Shown here in pieces: positions 45,894 through 53,391 of a stretch of DNA of 64,000 nucleotides. Each line of letters starts with the position of its first letter. The stretch's first letter is position 1. This DNA is from Blattabacterium cuenoti (GTDB lineage Bacteria; Bacteroidota; Bacteroidia; Flavobacteriales; Blattabacteriaceae). The notes below the pieces were generated by a model. That model did not search any database, was not told the origin of the DNA, and was given only the letters and a program-made list of their open reading frames with translations. Both the position numbers and the translations under genes were made by a program. The stretch lies in assembly GCF_014251575.1 (NCBI RefSeq), contig NZ_CP059191.1, positions 248,001-312,000 on the forward strand, given 5' to 3'.

Positions 45894-46691
45894 ATGAATT
45901 ATATTCAATCAATCCTGTTAGGGATTATTGAAGGAATTACAGAGTTTTTACCTATTTCTTCTACAGGACATATGATCCTTGCAGCTTCTATTATGGGAAT
46001 ACTAGAATATAAAATAACAAATTTATTTCTTGTATCTGTTCAGATTGGAGCAATTTTATCAGTAGTTTTTTTGTATAGAAAAAAATTTTTTTTTCAAAAA
46101 TGGGATTTTTATCTAAAAATTTTTTTAGCTAGTTTTCCTGTAGGGATTTTTGGTTTTTTTTATTCCAAAAAAACAAATTTTTTATTAGGGGATCCACTGA
46201 TCGTTGCTCTATCTCTTTTTATAGGAGGATTAGTCATTTTGAAATCAGAAAATTTTTATGAAAAAAATTACCCTAATAAAAAGAACAGAATTACTTATTT
46301 CAAAGCTTTAACTATTGGATTATTTCAATGTATAGCTTTGATTCCAGGAGTATCTAGAAGTGCAACAACCATTGTTGCTTGTATGCTACAAAATGTTAAT
46401 AGAAAAAAAGCTATTGAATTCTCTTTCTTTTTATCTGTTCCTGTTATTGGAATTGCTACATGTAAAAAATTATTCGACTATTATTTTCAATTAAATTCTT
46501 TTACATTTAAAGAGATAGAATTATTATTTTTAGGAAACATAGTAGCTTTCATAACTGGAATGATAGTTATCAAATGTTTTATGAAATATTTGAAAAAAAA
46601 TAATTTCAGATTATTCGGATACTATAGAATCATTTTAGGGATTTTTTTTCTTGTTATACATTATTTGATTAAACCTATTGGAAAATTTTGA
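45894..46691 (+). CDS. uppP: undecaprenyl-diphosphatase UppP (BacA)
   Basis: Membrane enzyme recycling undecaprenyl pyrophosphate to the monophosphate carrier used by MraY. Two diagnostic motifs: GIIEGITEFLPISSTGHMIL (about 10-29) and IPGVSRSATTIVACML (about 151-166), with seven to eight helices. Length 265 is normal. It overlaps truB by 4 bp. It closes the lipid carrier cycle required by the wall genes in this window. Confidence 0.94.
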   Translation: MNYIQSILLGIIEGITEFLPISSTGHMILAASIMGILEYKITNLFLVSVQIGAILSVVFLYRKKFFFQKWDFYLKIFLASFPVGIFGFFYSKKTNFLLGDPLIVALSLFIGGLVILKSENFYEKNYPNKKNRITYFKALTIGLFQCIALIPGVSRSATTIVACMLQNVNRKKAIEFSFFLSVPVIGIATCKKLFDYYFQLNSFTFKEIELLFLGNIVAFITGMIVIKCFMKYLKKNNFRLFGYYRIILGIFFLVIHYLIKPIGKF

Positions 46692-47458
46692 TCAAAAATT
46701 TATTAGAATTTCAAAATGGAAAAATGTTGTTAATAGATAAACCGTGGGGATGGACTTCTTTTGAAATTGTGAAAAAAATTAAAAGTTATATTCTCACGAA
46801 TACTCCTACAAAAAAAGCAAATTTAAAAATAGGACACGCAGGAACTTTAGATCCTCTTGCTACAGGTTTATTAATTGTTCTAACAGGAAAATATACTAAA
46901 AAAGTAGATGATATTCAAAATTATAAAAAAACTTATACAGGGATTATCAAATTAGGCTGTGAAACTTTATCTTTTGATTCAGAAACAGAGGAATATAATT
47001 TTTCTTCCACTTCGCACATCACTACTCAACTTATTAGAAAAACATCAAAAAAATTTATAGGAGAAATGGATCAATTTCCTCCCTATTTTTCTGCCTTAAA
47101 AAGAAAAGGAAAAAGATTCTATGAATATGCTAGAAAAGGAGAAAAAATAAATTTGATGAAATCGAGACGTGTCAAAATTTATCAATTTCATATCCTAAAA
47201 ATAGGAATTCCCTACATAAAATTTTTTATAGAATGTGGAAAAGGAACTTACATTAGATCTATTGCTCAAGATTTTGGAAAAGCACTCAGAAGCGGATCTT
47301 ATCTACTTTCTTTAAGAAGAGAACGTATAGGAAATTTTTCTATAAATAGTTGTTATGGTTTAGATCTTTCAGAAAAATTAAAATTTCCATGTTACTTATT
47401 AAATTTTATATTTTTTGTACCATCCATGAAATCTTTTGTGGCATTCTTCATCAGTTAA
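46688..47458 (+). CDS. truB: tRNA pseudouridine(55) synthase TruB
   Basis: Makes the universal pseudouridine 55 in the T-loop. Motifs: [18 protein letters not shown] (about 15-32) and [20 protein letters not shown] with the catalytic Asp, then [18 protein letters not shown]. The start appears to be TTG at 46688, overlapping the uppP stop (TTGA); the next ATG would trim residues before the conserved core. The last 20 codons run antisense through the end of rpsP, so the C-terminal tail is probably extended by chance after loss of an earlier stop. Confidence 0.92.
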   Translation: MIKNLLEFQNGKMLLIDKPWGWTSFEIVKKIKSYILTNTPTKKANLKIGHAGTLDPLATGLLIVLTGKYTKKVDDIQNYKKTYTGIIKLGCETLSFDSETEEYNFSSTSHITTQLIRKTSKKFIGEMDQFPPYFSALKRKGKRFYEYARKGEKINLMKSRRVKIYQFHILKIGIPYIKFFIECGKGTYIRSIAQDFGKALRSGSYLLSLRRERIGNFSINSCYGLDLSEKLKFPCYLLNFIFFVPSMKSFVAFFIS

Positions 47459-47737
47459 AACTCCTTTTCTAACTCCTTCTAATAAATGTTTTTTAAGTAA
47501 TACACCGTTTTTAGAAAAAATGGATCTTACCGTGTTGGTAGGTTGGGCCCCTTTCATTAACCAGGATACAGCGTTTTCCATTTTTAATACAGTTGAAGGA
47601 GGATCCGTATGAGGATTATAAGTTCCTAGTTTTTCAATAAATTTACCATCTCGTGGAGAACGAGAATCAGCTACAACTATATGATAAATAGGTTTATGTT
47701 TTTTTCCTATTCTTTTTAAACGTATTTTCACAGACAT
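47399..47737 (-). CDS. rpsP: 30S ribosomal protein S16
   Basis: Small-subunit assembly protein, 112 aa. The N-terminus [20 protein letters not shown], then [20 protein letters not shown] and a [15 protein letters not shown] segment are characteristic of S16. Free-living Bacteroidota S16 proteins usually carry a long acidic or Lys/Ala tail; here the protein stops soon after FHGWYKKYK, as expected in a reduced genome. Its last 60 bp overlap truB on the other strand. Confidence 0.95.
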   Translation of the reverse strand: MSVKIRLKRIGKKHKPIYHIVVADSRSPRDGKFIEKLGTYNPHTDPPSTVLKMENAVSWLMKGAQPTNTVRSIFSKNGVLLKKHLLEGVRKGVLTDEECHKRFHGWYKKYKI

Positions 47738-47813
47738 AATTTTATGGATTTAAATAATAACCAAAAAACCTTAATTTAGGCATAATTATAATGTTTTTGA
47801 AAAAAAAATGGTA

Positions 47814-47821
47814 TATATTTA
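47814..47821 (+). promoter_or_regulatory. possible promoter box for tRNA-Gln
   Basis: TATATTTA, one mismatch to TAnnTTTG, ends 5 bp before the tRNA 5' end, the spacing expected if transcription starts at or just before the mature tRNA. Confidence 0.3.
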
Positions 47822-47826
47822 CACGT

Positions 47827-47897
47827 AGACCCGTTGTGTAACGGTAGCACAGCAGATTTTGGTTCTGTAAGTTGGGGTTCGAGTCCCTACGGGTCTG
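47827..47897 (+). tRNA. tRNA-Gln (UUG)
   Basis: 71 nt cloverleaf. The acceptor AGACCCG (47827-47833) pairs perfectly with CGGGTCT (47890-47896), with discriminator G at 47897. The anticodon stem GCAGA/TCTGT holds loop TTTTGGT with anticodon TTG. The T arm is TGGGG-TTCGAGT-CCCTA. CCA is not encoded. Confidence 0.95.
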
Positions 47898-47951
47898 TTC
47901 CCGACCGTATAGTTTTTAATTTTATTTTTGAGATATGTTGAATTTTACAAA

Positions 47952-49352
47952 ATGAGTATTGGAATGAAAGTAAAAAAGGAAAAAATTTTATTAATAGCTT
48001 TTTTTAATGTTTTAGCATATGTATTGATTCATTTGTTCAAATCTTTTTTAGGATTGGATAAATTGACTCTTTGCATATTAAGATGCTTCGTCATATCTAT
48101 TTTCATATTGTATGCCTTTCTGAAAAAAGATTTAACTACTTGGATCTTATTATCCATTATCATAGGAATAGAAATGGGATTAGATCTACCAAAAATTGCT
48201 GTAGAACTAAGATTTTTATCTCAAATATTTTTGAGATTGATAAAAACTATTATTGCTCCAATATTATTTTCAACTTTAGTAGTTGGGATAGCAAGTCATT
48301 CTAATATTAAACAATTAGGCAGCATGGGATGGAAGTCCCTATTATATTTTGAAGTCGTCACAACTTTAGCTTTATTCATTGGTCTTATTGCTATTAATGT
48401 CTCTCAAGCTGGAGTAGGCATTGTGATTCCCGAAGGAATCACAGAACAACAATTGCCAAAAGTAGAAAGTAGAACTTGGCAAAACACTATTATTCATGTA
48501 TTTCCAGAAAATTTTATCAAATCTATATATCATGGAGATGTATTACCTATAGTGGTATTTTCTGTTATTTTCGGAATTTCCATGGTTTTTTTGGAAGAAA
48601 AAAAACGAACTCCTATATTACTATTTGCAGAAAGTCTTTCAGAAATCATGTTTAAATTTACTAAAATTATCATGTATTTTGCTCCTATAGGAGTAGGATC
48701 CGCTATAGCTTATACAGTAGGACATATGGGGTTGGATATTTTATATAATTTATTTCAGTTATTGTTGACTCTTTATATTGCTTTACTTATCTTTTTGATA
48801 GTTGTTTTACTTCCTATTCTTTTATGGATTAAAGTTCCTTTAAAAGGTTTTATTAAAGCATTAACTGAACCTGTATCACTTGCGTTTGCTACTACGAGTT
48901 CAGAGTCGGCCTTACCTCTACTTATGGAAAATTTAGAGAAATTAGGCGTTCCCAGAAAAATTATTGCTTTTGTGATTCCTACAGGTTATAGCTTCAATTT
49001 GGATGGGACTACTTTATATTTATCTTTAGCTACTGTTTTTGTAGCACAAGCATCTGGTATTCCTTTGAGTTTTAGTCAACAAATATTCATAGGTTTGACT
49101 TTGATTTTAACTAGCAAAGGAGTAGCAGGAGTTCCTAGAGCTTCTTTAGTTATTCTTTTAGCGACTGTTGCTTCTTTTGGATTACCCACTTGGCCTATAT
49201 TAGCTATTATAGGCATAGATGAATTAATGGACATGGCTCGCACGACAGTCAATGTGATAGGAAATGGATTAGCTAGTTGTGTGATAGCTCGTTCTGAGGG
49301 AGAATTGGACGATAAAAAAATGTTAGATTATGTCAATCAAAGTGATTTGTAA
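47952..49352 (+). CDS. gltP: dicarboxylate/amino acid:cation symporter (DAACS family)
   Basis: Sodium- or proton-coupled glutamate/aspartate or C4-dicarboxylate importer, 466 aa from ATG at 47952; a TTG at 47928 would add eight residues. Eight helices plus two re-entrant hairpins are expected. Signatures: the serine-rich hairpin FATTSSESALPLLMENLEKL, then the substrate-site helix IPTGYSFNLDGTTLYLSLAT, and TSKGVAGVPRASLVIL. In a symbiont this could import glutamate or dicarboxylates from the host cell; substrate not decided. It lies 54 bp after tRNA-Gln and 7 bp before mvaD. Confidence 0.92.
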   Translation: MSIGMKVKKEKILLIAFFNVLAYVLIHLFKSFLGLDKLTLCILRCFVISIFILYAFLKKDLTTWILLSIIIGIEMGLDLPKIAVELRFLSQIFLRLIKTIIAPILFSTLVVGIASHSNIKQLGSMGWKSLLYFEVVTTLALFIGLIAINVSQAGVGIVIPEGITEQQLPKVESRTWQNTIIHVFPENFIKSIYHGDVLPIVVFSVIFGISMVFLEEKKRTPILLFAESLSEIMFKFTKIIMYFAPIGVGSAIAYTVGHMGLDILYNLFQLLLTLYIALLIFLIVVLLPILLWIKVPLKGFIKALTEPVSLAFATTSSESALPLLMENLEKLGVPRKIIAFVIPTGYSFNLDGTTLYLSLATVFVAQASGIPLSFSQQIFIGLTLILTSKGVAGVPRASLVILLATVASFGLPTWPILAIIGIDELMDMARTTVNVIGNGLASCVIARSEGELDDKKMLDYVNQSDL

Positions 49353-49359
49353 TTAAATT

Positions 49360-50428
49360 TTGAAAAAAAACAGTTTTTTTTATAGAAAAAAAAAATATTC
49401 TATAGACCCAAATGGAGTAGTCACAAGAAAAAGTCATTCTAATATTGCTTTAATTAAATATTGGGGAAAGCATAAGAATAAAATTCAAATTCCGTTGAAT
49501 TCGTCTATTAGTTATTCACTGGGAGGAGTATACACGGTAACACGATTAATTTATCATCTGAAAGAAAAAAAAAAAAAGAAATTTCTCCATAAGAGTTTTT
49601 CTGTCTGGAAAAGAAAAAACTAGTTTTCTTCCAAAGATTTTGGAGTTTTTTCATAGAATTTCATTTTATTGTTCTTATTTACGAGATTTTAATTTTATTA
49701 TCAAAACCTATAATACTTTTCCACATAGTAGTGGAATAGCTTCTTCTGCTTCTTCTATGAGTGCTTTAGCATTATGCATTATGGAAATAGAAAAAAAATT
49801 AGTTTCTTCTTTAAAAGAAGATTTTTTTTTAAAAAAAGCTTCTTTTTTAGCCAGATTAGGTTCCGGAAGTGCTTGTAGATCTATTTATCCTGGACTTGTT
49901 GTCTGGGGATATCATCAATCCATAAAAGGAAGTAATGATCTTTATGCTATTCCATATCCATATAAAGTCCACCCCATTTTTACAAAAATGGTAAATACTA
50001 TTTTAATAATAGATGAAGAACCTAAAAATATTTTGAGTTCAAAAGGGCATCAGTTAATGAATAACCATCCTTATGCTAGAGAAAAACTTAAATGTGCTAA
50101 TCAAAATATGGATAGGCTTATATCCATATTAAAAATAGGAGACTTTCAAGAATTTGGAGAATTGATAGAACATGAAGCTTTGACTCTTCATGCCATGATC
50201 ATGACATCTCGTCCCTATTTTTTATGGATGAAACCAAATACTCTGAACGTTCTTTATACTGTATGGGATTTTAGAATACAAAGCAAGAAAAATATCTATT
50301 TTACATTAGATGCAGGTGCAAATGTTCATCTTTTATACCCTATTCAAGAAAAAAAATTAATCCTAAAATGGATATATAGCGATCTTTTTTCTTATTGTAA
50401 AAAAATTATAGAAAGTTTTTGTTATTAA
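49360..50428 (+). CDS. mvaD: diphosphomevalonate decarboxylase MvaD, frameshifted at a poly(A) tract
   Basis: Last step of the mevalonate route to isopentenyl diphosphate, the route Flavobacteria use for undecaprenyl and quinone tails. The first frame (TTG start at 49360) carries SHSNIALIKYWGKHKNKIQI and NSSISYSLGGVYTV, then enters 13 A (49565-49577) and soon stops at 49621-49623. The +1 frame continues as NFSIRVFLSGKEKTSFLPKI, then FPHSSGIASSASSMSALAL (GHMP ATP loop), ARLGSGSACRSIYPG and LDAGANVHLLYPIQEKK. Removing one A (or adding two) rebuilds a complete protein of about 355 aa with every family motif. No ATG is available for the downstream piece. Same alternatives as murD: homopolymer error, recent loss, or rescue by slippage. 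Confidence 0.87.
49565..49577 (+). repeat. poly(A)13 tract at the mvaD frameshift
   Basis: Thirteen A in a row within a Lys-rich segment. Twelve (or fifteen) A would restore the mvaD frame. Confidence 0.88.
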
Positions 50429-50429
50429 T

Positions 50430-50437
50430 TATATTTG
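50430..50437 (+). promoter_or_regulatory. -7 promoter box for tRNA-His
   Basis: TATATTTG, matching TAnnTTTG exactly, ends 11 bp before the tRNA 5' end (50449), as expected for a start site at about +1 with a very short leader. A TTTG (50418-50421) is only 8 bp upstream, so no proper -33 element. Confidence 0.5.
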
Positions 50438-50448
50438 TTATTATATAT

Positions 50449-50524
50449 GGTGGACGTAGCTCAGTTGGTTTAGAGCATCAGATTGTGGTTCTGAGGGTCG
50501 CCGGTTCGAATCCGGTCGTCCACC
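50449..50524 (+). tRNA. tRNA-His (GUG)
   Basis: The acceptor GTGGACG (50450-50456) pairs with CGTCCAC (50517-50523). An extra G at 50449 faces discriminator C at 50524, the tRNA-His identity pair. The anticodon loop TTGTGGT holds GTG. The T arm is GCCGG-TTCGAAT-CCGGT. CCA is not encoded. This GUN anticodon is a substrate for the tgt product in the window. Confidence 0.96.
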
Positions 50525-50531
50525 CAATTTT

Positions 50532-51722
50532 TTAATTTAATGCCTTTTTTATTCTTGTGAAGGCTTCTATAATTTTTTCTTCTGAGGAAGCGTAAGAAAT
50601 ACGCAAACATTCATGATTCCCAAAAGCACTACCACTAACGGTAGCTACTTGAGCTTTTTCAAGTAAAAATTCAGAAAAATCATCTGCATTTTGAATCATT
50701 TTACCATATAATTTTTTTCCAAAAAAATCTGAAACTTTTGGAAAAATATAAAAAGCTCCATTTGGTTTATTAAATTGAAAACCATCAATTTCTTTGATCA
50801 GATCCAAAACTAAGTTTCTTCTTTTTTGAAACTCTTTGATCATATATCCTATTTTACTAGGATCGTTTTTTAATGCAGCAATAGCTGCTCTCTGTGCAAT
50901 AGAATTAGCACAAGAAGTCATTTGTCCCTGTATTTTATCACAAGATTGAGCAATCCATTCTGGAGCTCCGATATATCCAATTCTCCAACCAGTCATTGAA
51001 AAAGCCTTAGAGAGTCCATTTAGTGTGATAACTTGATTATAAATATCAGGAAATATAGCAATACTAGTAGCATGTTCGTCAGAGTAACAAATATGTTCAT
51101 AAATCTCATCAGAAAGAATCATGATTTTTGGATGTTTTTTAAAAATTTCTGCTAAATCTCTTAATTCTTGATAAGAATAAACACTTCCTGTAGGATTACA
51201 AGGAGTACTGAAAATAAATAATTTAGTTTTAGACGTTATTGCTTTTTCTAACTGTTTTGGATGAATCTTAAAATTGTTTTTCATGGTTGTTTGGATTACA
51301 ACAGGATAAGATTCACATAATTTTACCATTTGTAAATAACTAACCCAATAAGGAGCGGGAATAATGACTTCATCATTTTGATTCAGCAAAGATAAAAGAA
51401 CATTCATTATAGCTTGTTTTGCTCCAGTAGAAACTACAATTTGATAAGGTGTATATTTTAAATGATTATCACGGTATAATTTTTCGCATATTACTTTTCT
51501 AAGTTCTAAATATCCGGATACAGGAGTATAATAATGATAACCTTCATCGATCGCTTGTTTAGCAGCATCTAAAACAAAATTAGGAGGCAAAAAATCTGGT
51601 TCTCCCAAACTTAAGTTAATAATGTCATAGCCTTTGTTTTTTAATTCTCTGGCTTTAGCTGACATAGCTATGGTTTGCGAATAAGATATATTCTGCAAAC
51701 GATGAGACAATCTATTTTTCAT
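50532..51722 (-). CDS. aspC: aspartate aminotransferase (class I PLP aminotransferase)
   Basis: Fold-type I PLP aminotransferase, 396 aa, of the aspartate/tyrosine/aromatic type Ib group. Motifs: DIINLSLGEPDFLPP (about 33-47), STPCNPTGSVYS (about 174-185), ILSDEIYEHICY, and the PLP lysine motif LNGLSKAFSMTGWRIGYIG (about 233-251, Lys238). The family interconverts aspartate/oxaloacetate and glutamate/2-oxoglutarate, and some members act on aromatic or prephenate substrates, so it could serve both aspartate and aromatic synthesis. It faces away from rsmG. Confidence 0.9.
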   Translation of the reverse strand: MKNRLSHRLQNISYSQTIAMSAKARELKNKGYDIINLSLGEPDFLPPNFVLDAAKQAIDEGYHYYTPVSGYLELRKVICEKLYRDNHLKYTPYQIVVSTGAKQAIMNVLLSLLNQNDEVIIPAPYWVSYLQMVKLCESYPVVIQTTMKNNFKIHPKQLEKAITSKTKLFIFSTPCNPTGSVYSYQELRDLAEIFKKHPKIMILSDEIYEHICYSDEHATSIAIFPDIYNQVITLNGLSKAFSMTGWRIGYIGAPEWIAQSCDKIQGQMTSCANSIAQRAAIAALKNDPSKIGYMIKEFQKRRNLVLDLIKEIDGFQFNKPNGAFYIFPKVSDFFGKKLYGKMIQNADDFSEFLLEKAQVATVSGSAFGNHECLRISYASSEEKIIEAFTRIKKALN

Positions 51723-51733
51723 AGATATTAGAA

Positions 51734-51764
51734 TTTGAAATGATTACAAATCTAAATAAATTTG
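51734..51764 (+). promoter_or_regulatory. full Bacteroidota promoter for rsmG
   Basis: TTTG (51734-51737), a 19 bp spacer, and TAAATTTG (51757-51764) match the Bacteroidota consensus TTTG-N19-21-TAnnTTTG exactly. The box ends 25 bp before the rsmG ATG. Confidence 0.65.
51747..51754 (-). promoter_or_regulatory. -7 promoter box for the aminotransferase gene
   Basis: TAGATTTG on the minus strand (TAnnTTTG) 24 bp before the ATG. It overlaps the spacer of the divergent rsmG promoter. Confidence 0.4.
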
Positions 51765-51789
51765 GTTATAAATTTATTGATCCATTAAT

Positions 51790-52410
51790 ATGGAATTAAT
51801 TAAAAAATATTTTCCAGATCTATTGAATCAGCAAATCTATAAGTTGTCTTCTTTGAAAAATTTATACGCATATTGGAATTCACATGTGAATTTAATTTCT
51901 AGAAAGACATTCTACGATTTTTATCAACAACATGTCCTTTTTTGTTTAGGAATAGCTAAAGTATTTTCTTTTTTTCCTGGATCATGTGTTATGGATTTAG
52001 GCACAGGAGGAGGATTTCCTGGAATTCCTTTATCCATAATTTTTCCTCATACAGAATTTATATTAGTCGATTCTATTCGAAAAAAAATTAAAATTATAGA
52101 AAAAATCATATATGATCTTCATTTAAAAAATGCACATCCTATTTGTATTCGTGCAGAAAAATTAGAAAATAAGTTTGATTTTGTGGTTACTCGAGCAGTC
52201 ACAAAAATAGATATCATCCATAATTGGATAAAAAATAAATTTAAATGCAAATCTAATTCTAAAATCAAAAATGGAGCTTTATATCTAAAAGGAGGAAATC
52301 TTTATGAGGAATTAAAAAAATTTCCTCATGCAATAGAATATCCTTTAAATCATTATTTTCAAGAACCATTTTTTATAACTAAAAAAGTAATTTGGATTTC
52401 CAATATTTAA
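51790..52410 (+). CDS. rsmG: 16S rRNA (guanine527-N7)-methyltransferase RsmG
   Basis: SAM-dependent methyltransferase of the decoding-site region of 16S rRNA, 206 aa. Motifs: YWNSHVNLISRKTFYDFYQQ (about 28-47), VMDLGTGGGFPGIPLSIIFP (about 68-87, SAM loop), LVDSIRKKIKII and FVVTRAVTKI. Length is normal. The downstream amidohydrolase gene starts 14 bp after its stop. Confidence 0.94.
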   Translation: MELIKKYFPDLLNQQIYKLSSLKNLYAYWNSHVNLISRKTFYDFYQQHVLFCLGIAKVFSFFPGSCVMDLGTGGGFPGIPLSIIFPHTEFILVDSIRKKIKIIEKIIYDLHLKNAHPICIRAEKLENKFDFVVTRAVTKIDIIHNWIKNKFKCKSNSKIKNGALYLKGGNLYEELKKFPHAIEYPLNHYFQEPFFITKKVIWISNI

Positions 52411-52424
52411 GAAACCGATTAAAA

Positions 52425-53390
52425 ATGAATCCTAAGAAAATTTTTATAGAAAAAGTAAAAGAAAAAGGAGGATGGGTTAATGCTCATGCTCACTTAGATA
52501 GAGCTTATACTCTAACAAAAAAAAATTTCAAATATTCTTATTTTTCCCTAAAAAAAAAATGGTATCTGGTTGATGAAATGAAACGTTTAGCTACAGAAGA
52601 GGATATTTATATCCGTATGGAAAAAGCTTTGGAATATTTTTTAATGCAAGGAACACAAGCTTTGTGCACCTTTATTGATGTAGATGAAATTATTGAAGAT
52701 CGAGCCTTGAATGCAGCTCAAAAATTGAAAAATAATTATGAAAATTCCATCCATATTTGTTTCGCTAATCAAGTTCTGAAAGGTGTATTGGACAAAAAGT
52801 CAAAATATTGGTTCGATAAATCAGTAGAATTTGTGGATATTATTGGTGGGTTACCCGCCAAAGATTATGGAAAAGAAGATGAACATCTAGATATTTTATT
52901 AAAAACAGCTAAAAAAAAGGGTAAAATAGTCCATGTACATGTTGATCAATTTAATACTAGCAAAGAAAAAGAAACCGAAAAATTAGCCAAAAAAACGATT
53001 GAACATGGAATGCAAGGAAAAGTAGTAGCTATACATAGTATTTCTTTAGCAGCACATACCAGAGCTTATCGTTATGAAACATATCAATTAATGAAAAAAG
53101 CAGATTTAATGGTAATCTCTTGTCCCATTGCTTGGATTGATCATACCAGAAGTGAACGTTTGACTCCTAGCCATAATTCTATCACTCCAGTGGACGAAAT
53201 GGTTCCTGAAGGGATAATAGTGGCTTTTGGAACAGATAATATTTGTGATATCTACAAACCTTTTTCTGATGGAAATCTATGGATAGAATTACGTGTCATG
53301 TTAGAAGCTTGTCATTATTATGATATAGATCATTTAGTCGAAATTGCTACAATAAACGGATTAAAAGTATTAGGATTAGAGGATTGTTAA
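52425..53390 (+). CDS. amidohydrolase-family metal-dependent hydrolase (cytosine-deaminase-like)
   Basis: A 321-residue TIM-barrel amidohydrolase. Metal ligands and catalytic residues are visible in the expected order: NAHAHLDRAY (H21, H23), HVHVDQFN (H170, H172, D174), AIHSISLAAH (H204) and AFGTDNICD (D271). The HVHVDQ and GTDN pattern is that of the cytosine deaminase/N-isopropylammelide group. I chose ATG at 52425; the longer frame begins inside rsmG. It lacks the roughly 100 residues that add the composite beta-domain in E. coli CodA (about 427 aa), so it is a short form. The substrate is unknown. It ends 1 bp before the lysS stop codon. Confidence 0.8.
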   Translation: MNPKKIFIEKVKEKGGWVNAHAHLDRAYTLTKKNFKYSYFSLKKKWYLVDEMKRLATEEDIYIRMEKALEYFLMQGTQALCTFIDVDEIIEDRALNAAQKLKNNYENSIHICFANQVLKGVLDKKSKYWFDKSVEFVDIIGGLPAKDYGKEDEHLDILLKTAKKKGKIVHVHVDQFNTSKEKETEKLAKKTIEHGMQGKVVAIHSISLAAHTRAYRYETYQLMKKADLMVISCPIAWIDHTRSERLTPSHNSITPVDEMVPEGIIVAFGTDNICDIYKPFSDGNLWIELRVMLEACHYYDIDHLVEIATINGLKVLGLEDC

Positions 53391-53391
53391 C

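Noticed and set aside
47890..47915. Possible terminator hairpin after tRNA-Gln (GGGTC/GACC)
   Set aside because: One arm is the tRNA acceptor strand itself, so the pairing competes with the tRNA fold; the evidence is too weak.
49640..50428. Downstream mvaD frame as an independent kinase-like gene
   Set aside because: The frame is open without interruption back to the 13-A tract and completes the MvaD motifs of the upstream piece, so it is one gene.
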